Shown here piece by piece: positions 8,716-15,207 of a stretch of DNA of 26,307 bases (positions are counted from its first letter, which is position 1; each line of letters opens with the position of its first letter). Source of the stretch: Crenarchaeota archaeon SCGC AAA471-B05 (lineage in GTDB: Archaea; Thermoproteota; Thermoprotei; Gearchaeales; Gearchaeaceae); assembly GCA_000380705.1 (NCBI GenBank), contig AQYM01000014.1, forward strand, positions 5,158 through 31,464, given 5' to 3'. The notes beneath the pieces were generated by a model, which ran no database searches, had not been told where the DNA came from, and saw only the letters and a program-made list of their open reading frames with translations. The position numbers and the translations under genes are program-made.

Positions 8716-9680
8716 TTAACGTAAGATTTACATACTAATTGCATTTTAGCTAACAATGCGTTTAATTGAATTTCCTCGTTACTTCCTTCCATTAATCTAT
8801 ATTCGTAATCTCCTAAAACCTCGATTAATCTAATTTTGCATTCCTCAGGAACGTTTAATTTAAGTATTTCTCTATGAAAGTGATATACCACATCAACACC
8901 AGGTATACCGTCTTCGTATAAAAGTTTTAGTACTCTTTCTCTCGCTTCCAAAAATCTGCCTTTTACGATATAATCTAGGATTTCCCTTATTTCCTTAGGT
9001 TTAATTGCACCAGCTATTTTATAAACAATCTCAGGAGTAACTTCTCCAAATAAAGAAGCGCTTTGAAGCAAATTTATAGCCTTTCTTAAATCCCCACCGC
9101 TTATTTCATATATATGTTCATAACTTTCCGGCAAAACTTTTACTTTTTCCTTTTGTGCAATTTCCTTGAGTTTGTTGATTACATCGTCCTTTGATAAAGG
9201 ATTGAACCTAAAAACTACACATCTGGATTGTATTGGCTCTATAATCTTATTGCTATAATTACATGTTAAAATAAACCTAATGTTTCTAGCATAAATTTCC
9301 ATTATTCGTCTTAAAGCTGTCTGAGCATCGTTAGTCATAGCATCACTTTCATCTAAAATTACCACTTTAAAAGGTATTTCGCCAATAGCTAAAGTTTTTG
9401 CGAATCTTTCTTTAATTTTTTCTCTGATGGTATCTATTCCTCTTTCATCGCTAGCATTTAATTCTAAGACATTGTTCCTCCATTCATCTTTATAAAGATC
9501 CCTTACAAATGCTAATGCAGTAGCTGTTTTACCTACTCCAGGAGGTCCTACAAATAACATATGGGGCATATTTTTTTCATTTACCAGTCGTTTCAAACTT
9601 ATAACAACTTCCTTTTGATTAACTATTTCATCTAAAGTTTTTGGTCTATATTTTTCAATCCACATTAACTCTTCGCTCAT
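8712..9680 (-). CDS. rfcS: Replication factor C, small subunit
   Basis: This is the clamp-loader AAA+ subunit, of which four copies pair with one RfcL. The 322 residues carry the RFC box IEKYRPKTLDEIV (8-20), Walker A GPPGVGKT (45-52), DESD Walker B (110-113), sensor-1 ILTCNYSNKI (137-146) and the SRC arginine-finger motif (152-154). A C-terminal collar domain follows. It lies 39 bp after the winged-helix gene. An A/T stretch about 14-28 bp before its ATG could be an internal promoter, but the spacing also suits read-through from orc1. Confidence 0.97.
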   Translation of the reverse strand: MSEELMWIEKYRPKTLDEIVNQKEVVISLKRLVNEKNMPHMLFVGPPGVGKTATALAFVRDLYKDEWRNNVLELNASDERGIDTIREKIKERFAKTLAIGEIPFKVVILDESDAMTNDAQTALRRIMEIYARNIRFILTCNYSNKIIEPIQSRCVVFRFNPLSKDDVINKLKEIAQKEKVKVLPESYEHIYEISGGDLRKAINLLQSASLFGEVTPEIVYKIAGAIKPKEIREILDYIVKGRFLEARERVLKLLYEDGIPGVDVVYHFHREILKLNVPEECKIRLIEVLGDYEYRLMEGSNEEIQLNALLAKMQLVCKSYVK

Positions 9681-9719
9681 CTTTACACTAATAAAATATT
9701 ATAATCGTGGAATATATTC

Positions 9720-10004
9720 TTAGCTAGTATATTTTTCCCCAACCATTCTAAACAACCTCTCTAAGTTATTATAAATTAAAGATTTTTCGTTAACTATTAT
9801 TAGCCTAATCTTACCTAATCTTTTTTCCCTAACAATATCCAATTCATTTAAAGTCTTAATATACTCTTCTACTTTTTTAAAATTGCTTGATGTTTCCTTT
9901 ACTAAATTACTAATATTTACTTCTTTTTCTTCAATTATCTTTTTTAAAACCCTTATCTTCCATTTTGAACCCAAAAGTTCTTCTACGTTTATTGCTTTCT
10001 TCAT
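9720..10004 (-). CDS. Small winged helix-turn-helix protein linked to orc1
   Basis: The 94-residue protein reads as one winged helix-turn-helix domain. KWKIRVLKKIIEEKEVNISN is the first helix pair, then a recognition region ending KKVEEYIKTLNELDIVREKR, then a wing strand LGKIRLIIVNE, then a closing helix. The fold resembles ArsR/MarR-like regulators and archaeal replication-linked wHTH proteins. Its ATG overlaps the orc1 stop by 1 bp (TAATG), so it is made together with the initiator. It could be an autoregulator of the operon or an accessory DNA-binding factor. Function is not proven. Confidence 0.7.
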   Translation of the reverse strand: MKKAINVEELLGSKWKIRVLKKIIEEKEVNISNLVKETSSNFKKVEEYIKTLNELDIVREKRLGKIRLIIVNEKSLIYNNLERLFRMVGEKYTS

Positions 10005-11179
10005 TATATTTTTATGTTCTTGATTATAATTTCTGCAGGAATATCAATAGAAATTAAACCGCTCCTGCCTCTTTTCAAGTTTTTAACTTCTATGTTAATT
10101 AAATTTTTATTTTTTAACCTTTGTAGATAAGTCCAAAGTTGTGTATATTTTAAGGGCTTCTCTGAAGCTTCTTCACATACTAATTTATAATATTTATTTA
10201 ATTTGCCCATATTTATCTGACTTTGTTTAATTTCTTTTAATGCAATAGCTAAAGCTTTAAGTAAAATTTTCTCATGTTTATCCAAGGAATTTATTATTTC
10301 TAAGTTTAAAGAAGGATAAGTCTCGCTTAATGCTTTTCTTACGTGTTCAGGGGTAAGTTTCTTTTCCCCAGAACTTATTGCAATTTTGGCTGCCTTCCAT
10401 AGTATTTCTAATGCAAATCTAGCATCGCCTTTACCGTTATTATCCACACCTACTATCTTAGAAATCATTTGGATTGTTTCATCTCCTACCGTATCAGGCA
10501 TGAAAGCTTCTTCGCATCTTTCTTTTAAAATTGTATACAATTGAGCTGATGTGTATGGATCAAATCTTATTAAATTTTTTTGCAGTGTACTCAAAGTACT
10601 TTCTTCAAGTTTGTAAAGTAGCGTTATATCACGTAATATCAATACCAAACTAATCCTATTTTTGCTTGCTTCTTTTTCGGTCAATCTTGTTAAACTATAC
10701 AAAATATCAGGTTCAGTTCTTATTAAATAGTCGCTTTCATCCAAACATAATAAGATTTTAATATCTTCTTCTTCCATATATTTCAATAATTCCTCCAATA
10801 ATTGCTGAGGAGAAAATCCTTTTTTAGGAATTTGAGGGAATAAACCTTCAACTATTTTTTTAACTATCATAAAATAAGTTCTTTCGATATGACAATTTAC
10901 ATGTACGTAATATAGGTTAATTCCCTTCTTTTTTGCTTCATTTTGAATTAATTTACCAAAATATTTATTTACGGCAGTTTTACCTGTTCCTGTAGGACCA
11001 TAACATATTACTCTGTAAAAAGCGTAACTGGAGGGAATCAATAAACCGCTTAAATAAGTAGCTAAGAGTTTAATTTGTTCTTCTCTATGGGGTAAGCTTG
11101 AGGGAACATATTCTGGAAACAACTTACTTTCATCTTTAAATATATGAATATCCGTGAATATTTTCTCTATACTATCCAC
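10004..11179 (-). CDS. orc1: Orc1/Cdc6 replication initiator
   Basis: This AAA+ initiator binds origin repeats and loads MCM. The 391 residues show Walker A GPTGTGKT (61-68), Walker B CLDESDYL (145-152), and sensor-1 SLVLILRDI. A lid region containing RFDPYTSAQLYTILKERCEE follows, then a C-terminal winged helix (about 300-391). The start is GTG; the nearby upstream ATG at 11189 is out of frame and stops after five codons. Archaeal orc1 genes commonly sit beside the origin they control. Here the upstream neighbour is the THUMP gene 39 bp away, so any origin is more likely beyond it, in the 359-bp gap. Confidence 0.95.
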   Translation of the reverse strand: MDSIEKIFTDIHIFKDESKLFPEYVPSSLPHREEQIKLLATYLSGLLIPSSYAFYRVICYGPTGTGKTAVNKYFGKLIQNEAKKKGINLYYVHVNCHIERTYFMIVKKIVEGLFPQIPKKGFSPQQLLEELLKYMEEEDIKILLCLDESDYLIRTEPDILYSLTRLTEKEASKNRISLVLILRDITLLYKLEESTLSTLQKNLIRFDPYTSAQLYTILKERCEEAFMPDTVGDETIQMISKIVGVDNNGKGDARFALEILWKAAKIAISSGEKKLTPEHVRKALSETYPSLNLEIINSLDKHEKILLKALAIALKEIKQSQINMGKLNKYYKLVCEEASEKPLKYTQLWTYLQRLKNKNLINIEVKNLKRGRSGLISIDIPAEIIIKNIKI

Positions 11180-11218
11180 TTTCGGTCATCTTCATATAAA
11201 TAATCTATTTTAAAGGAT

Positions 11219-11704
11219 TTAAATTCTTTTTTTATTTGTAAAAAATAAATAATCTTTTAATTCTAAAATTGAAACATAGAAGTAATCTAGAACAGGTTCT
11301 ATTACTACAACAAAATCCGGTTTATTTAAATCTATTTTTATGTTAAATGAATTTAATATATTTCCTATTTCTTTTTCAATATAATGTCCACTTACCTTAT
11401 ATCTACTACTGCATCTTATAGCGACTTTTTTACCATAGCTTCTCTCTTTTATTAATAATGGAATTTCTTCAATGTTTTTAAAACGATATTCTAAGGGAAT
11501 AATTTTGATTGCATATGCCCTTTTTATTTTACTTAATAAATTTTTTAACTCATCGATATTTATTTTGGACTCTATTAAAGATAAACCAGACTTTATTTGA
11601 ATTCCTATTATTCTTACAGATGGGTCTTTTTGTAAAATTAAACTTATAATTTCTTCAACAGCCCTTTTTTCTTTTCTTGGTTTTGATGTGATTAAAATAA
11701 ACAT
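11219..11704 (-). CDS. THUMP-domain RNA-binding protein (Tan1-like)
   Basis: The 161-residue protein is a THUMP-domain protein of the COG1818 kind. The C-terminal half contains the typical THUMP run: IRCSSRYKVSGHYIEKEIGN, then the strand pattern PDFVVVIEPVLDYFYVSIL. The N-terminal half forms the ferredoxin-like lead-in domain. Eukaryotic Tan1, built the same way, is the tRNA-binding partner of the acetyltransferase that makes ac4C12. An archaeal role in tRNA acetylation is inferred only by family. No catalytic domain is attached. It is the first gene of the operon leading to orc1. ATG start, with A/T-rich upstream DNA. Confidence 0.8.
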   Translation of the reverse strand: MFILITSKPRKEKRAVEEIISLILQKDPSVRIIGIQIKSGLSLIESKINIDELKNLLSKIKRAYAIKIIPLEYRFKNIEEIPLLIKERSYGKKVAIRCSSRYKVSGHYIEKEIGNILNSFNIKIDLNKPDFVVVIEPVLDYFYVSILELKDYLFFTNKKRI

Positions 11705-11840
11705 AAAATATTAATATTTTTAAGTATTTATTTAGATTTTAATATTTTTCTAATTTAGATATTTTATTTTTAACTTCTTTACTTTCTTTTCTTAATTTTT
11801 CTTTTTTATAAAACTATATCTATTTTTTAATTTTCTTTTT

Positions 11841-11876
11841 CTCCACCATTCTCCTACTATAAAGGCGAGATTTTAG
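11841..11876 (-). repeat. Degenerate IS605-end-like repeat, copy 2
   Basis: Read on the minus strand, the stretch holds ATCTCGCCTTTATAGTAGG followed by AGAATGGTGGAG. It aligns closely with the copy at 25955, which has CTCTCGCCTTTAAGGTAGGG then AGAAAGTTGTAG. Matching blocks are CTCGCCTTTA, GTAGG and AGAA. Confidence 0.42.
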
Positions 11877-11984
11877 TACTTTTAAAATGCTTTCTGTTTT
11901 CCTTTTAACTCTTACATCCAAATTATTTTATACTACATCTTTAAGAATTGCAAATATTTTTCTTACAATTCCTCATAAATCTCT

Positions 11985-12040
11985 TATATCAGAACTCAAG
12001 ATCTTAATCATTAAATCATAAGGGTCTTTTCATCATCTAA
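11985..12040 (-). ncRNA. Candidate C/D-box methylation guide sRNA
   Basis: On the minus strand the order is C box ATGATGA (12030-12036 on plus), a 10-nt guide AAAGACCCTT, and a weak D' box ATGA. Then come TTTA, a C'-like ATGATTA, a 12-nt guide AGATCTTGAGTT and a perfect D box CTGA (11989-11992 on plus). The C-to-D' and C'-to-D spacings and the total of about 50-56 nt match archaeal C/D sRNAs that direct fibrillarin 2'-O-methylation. For the D guide, the target would contain AACTCAAGATCT, with the methyl on the fifth base (C). I could not confirm a target in rRNA or tRNA. D' is degenerate, which is common. Confidence 0.5.
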
Positions 12041-12063
12041 CTTAAATAAATTAGAAGAAAAAT

Positions 12064-12438
12064 TTAAGCCTTAGTTTTGCTATGCTTCTTCTTGATAATT
12101 TTTTCTGCTACTTGAACAGGAATATCCAATATTCTTGCAATTTCTTCATAAGTTAGAGTAGGATCTATTTTTAATAACGCTTCAATTTTATTATCCAACT
12201 GTTGTTGTTCGTCACCTTTATCAAAGAAGCTTATTTGCGCCACCGCTGTTCCACTTACATAAACAGAAGGTATTTTCCTGTTCTTTTCGATTGCTTTCTC
12301 AAGTAGAATGCTACCATCTTCAGGATTAAATGATACAAGTTTACCCATAATTATTCTATCATCTATTGTTCTTACCTCTACAAAACTACCTATTTTTTCT
12401 TTAATCTTTTTATACAATGGAGTTTCTGCCTCTTTCAC
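12064..12438 (-). CDS. Sm-like (LSm) protein with C-terminal helical extension
   Basis: The 124-residue protein has an Sm fold at about residues 14-73. The Sm1-type strands run VEVRTIDDRIIMGKLVSFNP and SILLEK; a shorter Sm2 part is SVYVSGTAVAQISFF. LSm rings bind U-rich RNA. After a polar linker (74-90), a second part, DPTLTYEEIARILDIPVQV (92-110), reads like a small helix-turn-helix. That extension is not part of the minimal SmAP and suggests a specialised LSm. The start is GTG at 12438, supported by a TATA box 23-32 bp upstream. It is a single-gene unit just upstream of the C/D-box candidate. Confidence 0.8.
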   Translation of the reverse strand: MKEAETPLYKKIKEKIGSFVEVRTIDDRIIMGKLVSFNPEDGSILLEKAIEKNRKIPSVYVSGTAVAQISFFDKGDEQQQLDNKIEALLKIDPTLTYEEIARILDIPVQVAEKIIKKKHSKTKA

Positions 12439-12460
12439 TTTAATATTAAATTCTTTTATA

Positions 12461-12470
12461 ATTTATAAAA
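12461..12470 (-). promoter_or_regulatory. Probable TATA box for the LSm gene
   Basis: On the minus strand it reads TTTTATAAAT, 23-32 bp before the GTG start codon. This fits leaderless transcription and supports the GTG as the true start. Confidence 0.5.
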
Positions 12471-12489
12471 ATTATTCTTGGGATGCAAT

Positions 12490-12524
12490 GAAATTCCACT
12501 TTTTAAGGTGGACATGAGTTATGA
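12490..12524 (+). repeat. Degenerate IS605-end-like repeat, copy 3
   Basis: The stretch opens GAAATTCCACTTTTTAAGG, then TGGACATGAGTTATGA. It aligns with the copy at 25955 across GAAA, a C/T block, TTTAAGGT, GG and AGTT. CCACTTTTTAAGGTGG forms a short stem (CCAC/GTGG), like the terminal hairpin of an IS605 right end. Confidence 0.4.
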
Positions 12525-12575
12525 TTCACTTAAATAGTTTTTATAAATTTTAATTGGTTATTCTAACTTGGTGAG

Positions 12576-12608
12576 GACTAATAAATTCCCGCCCTTAAGG
12601 CCTAGTCT
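12576..12608 (-). repeat. Degenerate IS605-end-like repeat, copy 4
   Basis: The minus strand holds GACTAGGCCTTAAGGGCGGG, then AATTTATTAGTC. The GCCTTAAGGGCGGG core matches the family, and GACTA/TAGTC flanks pair with each other. It faces copy 3 about 50 bp away, in inverted orientation. Confidence 0.35.
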
Positions 12609-12657
12609 TTAGTTTATTGAAATTATGATTTAGCTATGAAGTCTATCCTAAACATTA

Positions 12658-12687
12658 GAATCTCTATTCTTAAGTGTGGAGTTGTTG
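12658..12687 (+). repeat. Weak further member of the intergenic repeat family
   Basis: The sequence GAATCTCTATTCTTAAG followed by TGTGGAGTTGTTG aligns loosely with the copy at 25955 (GAA-CTCT, CTTTAAG, GGAG, GTTG). It sits just beyond the 3' end of tRNA-Gly. It could be chance in A/T-rich DNA. Confidence 0.2.
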
Positions 12688-12692
12688 ATTTA

Positions 12693-12767
12693 TGCGGCCA
12701 CCGGGATTTGAACCCGGGTCCTCGGCTCGGAAAGCCGATGTCCTAGTCCAGGCTAGACTATGGCCGC
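12693..12767 (-). tRNA. tRNA-Gly (UCC)
   Basis: Minus-strand cloverleaf of 75 nt without an intron. The acceptor stem is GCGGCCA/TGGCCGC with discriminator A. The anticodon stem TCGGC/GCCGA closes the 7-nt loop TTTCCGA, giving anticodon UCC. The T arm is CCGGG/CCCGG around TTCAAAT. No CCA is encoded. The gene lies downstream of the cupredoxin gene on the same strand, and an A/T-rich box sits immediately upstream of it. Confidence 0.95.
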
Positions 12768-12800
12768 TATATTAAAAATATAAAAAAAAACTTAAAATTT

Positions 12801-13262
12801 TTATTTTACTTCAAATAGCTTTACGTTTATCATATAATCTTCTCTTAAGTGATATTCTCCACAAAATGTTAGACAAAATGCACTATATGTACCCGCTTTA
12901 TCCAATTTTATTAAAATTTCATTGGTGGACCCTGCTGTAGCTTGAATAGTTCCTATTGAACTATCACCTACCTTTATTTCAAAACCGTGAATTTCAGGAT
13001 ATGTGTTGTTATTATGAAGAACAATTTTTATTACATCTCCTACTTTGAATGTTTGATTTGCAGGAGTTACTATAAGGCGTAATGTGGCACTTTCGCCTGA
13101 AGATATTCCTGGAGGATCTACTACACCTATATATAAATCTATCGTCGCTGTTATTTCTTGTGGTTGTTGTAAGAATAAAAACCAAACAGCTACTCCTGCT
13201 ATTACTAATATTACTACTATTGCTACTATTAATAAAGTTTTAGATATTGCCTTATAGTTCAT
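12801..13262 (-). CDS. Membrane-anchored CuA-type cupredoxin (cytochrome oxidase subunit II-like)
   Basis: The 153-residue protein has one N-terminal membrane helix (about 9-31) and then a cupredoxin domain facing outside. It resembles the short subunit II of ba3-type oxidases. A first ligand His lies in EIHGFEIK (His92), and the CuA loop CLTFCGEYH supplies Cys130, Cys134 and His138. In classical CuA the Met ligand follows His by three residues. Here that position is Glu141, and the nearest Met is Met144. No oxidase subunit I or haem gene is next to it. It may serve a distant terminal oxidase or act as a separate copper electron carrier. It is divergent from queD, 50 bp away. Confidence 0.85.
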   Translation of the reverse strand: MNYKAISKTLLIVAIVVILVIAGVAVWFLFLQQPQEITATIDLYIGVVDPPGISSGESATLRLIVTPANQTFKVGDVIKIVLHNNNTYPEIHGFEIKVGDSSIGTIQATAGSTNEILIKLDKAGTYSAFCLTFCGEYHLREDYMINVKLFEVK

Positions 13263-13312
13263 TATCTTTATTTTTCTTTTAAATTAATAAATATTTTAAA
13301 CAAAGTAGTTAT

Positions 13313-13771
13313 ATGGCAAGGTTAATAGGTTTGATTATAGAAGACAACTTTGATTACGGACATTTTATACCCAAACATAATAAGTGCTATACTTTACACG
13401 GACATTCAGCTAGGGTACGAATTCGTGTTTTAGGTTACCAGTCCGAAAATGATATGCTGATAGATTTTGGAGAGTTAAAAAAGATTGTTAAAAACGTTAT
13501 TAAGAGTTATTACGATCATAAATTGATAGTTTCAAAAAATTACATTAAAGAGCAAACAAATGAAATAATTAAAATACAATACAGGAATTTTCAATTGAGT
13601 ATACCTAAAGAAAGCGCATATATAATAGATGGCGAAGCCACTTCTGAGAACATAGCTAAGGATATTTGTGAAAAAATTTTAAATTTACTACCAAATAACA
13701 TTATAGAAATTCAAGTTACAGTTTCCGAAGGTTATAATAAAGCTGCATATGCAAAAATTAAAAGAGAATAA
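13313..13771 (+). CDS. queD: 6-carboxytetrahydropterin synthase (QueD/PTPS family)
   Basis: The family member converts dihydroneopterin triphosphate to 6-carboxy-tetrahydropterin, the second step toward preQ0. The 152-residue protein shows zinc ligands His17, His29 and His31 and the catalytic Cys25 in CYTLHGH. This is the C-x3-HGH arrangement of QueD. A conserved DFGELK-type segment (LIDFGELK) and a C-terminal VSEGYNKAAYA with the expected Glu are also present. Its 3' end overlaps the queC start by 23 bp, and a GTP cyclohydrolase IB follows. This context favours preQ0/archaeosine over tetrahydrobiopterin. Confidence 0.88.
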   Translation: MARLIGLIIEDNFDYGHFIPKHNKCYTLHGHSARVRIRVLGYQSENDMLIDFGELKKIVKNVIKSYYDHKLIVSKNYIKEQTNEIIKIQYRNFQLSIPKESAYIIDGEATSENIAKDICEKILNLLPNNIIEIQVTVSEGYNKAAYAKIKRE

Positions 13772-14411
13772 AAGCTGTTTGTTGCTTTTTTCAGGAGGAA
13801 TCGATTCCACAGTATTACTTTATCATCTTTTACATGAGGGCTATGAAGTAATACCTTTGACTGTAAATTTTAATGGAAGAAATTATAAGGAACTCGAGGC
13901 TGTTAAGAGAATTTTGAAATTAATAGGTATAAGTAATTTTTTAGAAATTGACCTTCCCTTCATTAAAGAATTTGTATCTTTAAAGGAGGAATTCTTAAAA
14001 AATTATGATGGTAAATTCTTAAATGTAAAGGGCTATTACATTCCATTAAGAAATATGATTTTTGTTTCTATAGCAGCATATTTTGCTGAAATTTATAGTA
14101 TTCCTAAAATTTTTAGCGGACATACTGCTGAGGATGTAAATAAATTACCTGATGTGAATATTAAATTCGTGAATGCTATAAATGAAGCATTATATGAAGG
14201 ATCATATGCTGGTAAAATTCTTGGCTTAAAATACGAAATGCCCTTTCTAAAATTATCTAAATTGGACATTGCAAGACTTGCAGTAAAATATTCTGTACCG
14301 TTAAAATATACTTGGAGTTGTTATAATTCCTTTGAAGAACATTGTGAATTTTGTGATGGGTGTAAAAATAGAAACTTATTTTTCTATTTTGCCTCTAAAA
14401 TTAACAAGTAA
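13749..14411 (+). CDS. queC: 7-cyano-7-deazaguanine synthase (QueC-like)
   Basis: QueC uses ATP and ammonia to turn 7-carboxy-7-deazaguanine into preQ0. In archaea preQ0 is inserted into position 15 of tRNA and becomes archaeosine. The 220 residues contain a PP-loop SGGIDST (15-21), the segment YIPLRNMIFVSIAAYFAE (97-114), and a C-terminal zinc cluster Cys191-x7-Cys199-x2-Cys202-x2-Cys205. The region SGHTAEDVNKLPD differs from the more usual AxDxSGYPDCR form, so it is a somewhat divergent member. The start lies inside queD, so coupling is likely. Confidence 0.85.
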   Translation: MQKLKENKSCLLLFSGGIDSTVLLYHLLHEGYEVIPLTVNFNGRNYKELEAVKRILKLIGISNFLEIDLPFIKEFVSLKEEFLKNYDGKFLNVKGYYIPLRNMIFVSIAAYFAEIYSIPKIFSGHTAEDVNKLPDVNIKFVNAINEALYEGSYAGKILGLKYEMPFLKLSKLDIARLAVKYSVPLKYTWSCYNSFEEHCEFCDGCKNRNLFFYFASKINK

Positions 14412-14476
14412 TTCGATAATCTTTCTTTATAAAAAAAGTAAAATATTTATTAAACATCCTATCTTTAAAGTAAAGG

Positions 14477-15196
14477 ATGAAGGACTCTAAAGTAAATTTG
14501 GCTAATGTTAGAGATGTTCATGAAGAACCGGCAGGTATTAACGTTATGGCAGGAATAATAAATTTAAAAACACTCATTAATGTAAGAGATTTCTCCTTGC
14601 CAGTTAATATGAACATTTTAGTTGAAACTGATAGAAGAGGTGTTCATATGAGTAGGCTTGTAGAAGCTGTAAGATTAAATAATAATAAACATGATTGTAT
14701 AGAAAACACGTTAAAGAGTATATGTAAAACTTTAAGTGAAAAAATGAATAAAAAATGTATAATTAAAGCAGAATTTTCATATCCTTTGAGCTATTCTGAT
14801 CAATTTTTAGATGTAATTATAGAAATATCCAGTAATAATAATCAAATTAAATACATCTTTAAGAAAATAGGAATAACTGCTTGTCCTTGTAGCAAAGAAT
14901 TAACCGACATAGGTCATATGCAAAGAGTTATTTTAACAGTCGAATTGGAAAGTAATGAAATATTAGATTTTAATGAAGTAGCTAAAAAAATCGATGAATG
15001 TTTTTCTGCGGTGCCTTCAGAATATTTGAAAAGAATAAATGAAGCAGAACTTATAATCAAATCTCAGGAAAATCCTAAGTTTGTTGAAGATGTGGTAAGA
15101 GATTGTTTAAAAAAGTTTCCCAATGCAAATAGGATTACCGCTATATCACTTGAATCTATACATTCACATGATGCATATGCTGAATGGATAAAATAA
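14477..15196 (+). CDS. mptA: GTP cyclohydrolase IB (MptA/FolE2 family)
   Basis: This zinc- or iron-dependent enzyme opens GTP to a dihydroneopterin phosphate, the first step of pterin and deazapurine synthesis. The 239 residues carry RRGVHMSR (53-60), the metal-binding Cys136 in ITACPCSKE, GHMQR (146-150), NPKFVEDVVRD (199-209) and the C-terminal ESIHSHDAYAEW (226-237). With queD and queC directly upstream, it most likely feeds preQ0 synthesis. The MptA-type product would instead be the 2',3'-cyclic phosphate, and the sequence does not settle which. It starts 65 bp after queC behind an A/T-rich stretch, so it may have its own promoter. QueE is not in the window. Confidence 0.92.
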   Translation: MKDSKVNLANVRDVHEEPAGINVMAGIINLKTLINVRDFSLPVNMNILVETDRRGVHMSRLVEAVRLNNNKHDCIENTLKSICKTLSEKMNKKCIIKAEFSYPLSYSDQFLDVIIEISSNNNQIKYIFKKIGITACPCSKELTDIGHMQRVILTVELESNEILDFNEVAKKIDECFSAVPSEYLKRINEAELIIKSQENPKFVEDVVRDCLKKFPNANRITAISLESIHSHDAYAEWIK

Positions 15197-15207
15197 TTTT
15201 AAAAATA

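Larger units (their letters stand above)
11705..12063. other. 359-bp non-coding gap, possible origin region
   Basis: No convincing coding frame is present. The left part (11705-11840) is strongly pyrimidine-biased on the plus strand, with long T/C runs, a composition that melts easily. The middle holds an IS605-end-like repeat (11841-11876). The right part holds a C/D-box sRNA candidate (11985-12040). The gap lies upstream of the THUMP-orc1 operon, a natural place for an origin. I searched by eye for the crenarchaeal origin recognition box and found no clear repeated match, so the origin idea remains weak. Confidence 0.3.

Noticed and set aside
11841..11876. Origin recognition box match (TCTCCACC and nearby TTTTCC) in the 359-bp gap
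   Set aside because: Only fragments of the consensus fit, there is no second copy, and the stretch is better explained by the IS605-end-like repeat.
11985..12040. 23S rRNA target for the AAAGACCCTT guide of the C/D-box candidate
   Set aside because: The guide resembles the sense rRNA segment AAGACCC and not its complement, so it cannot pair there.
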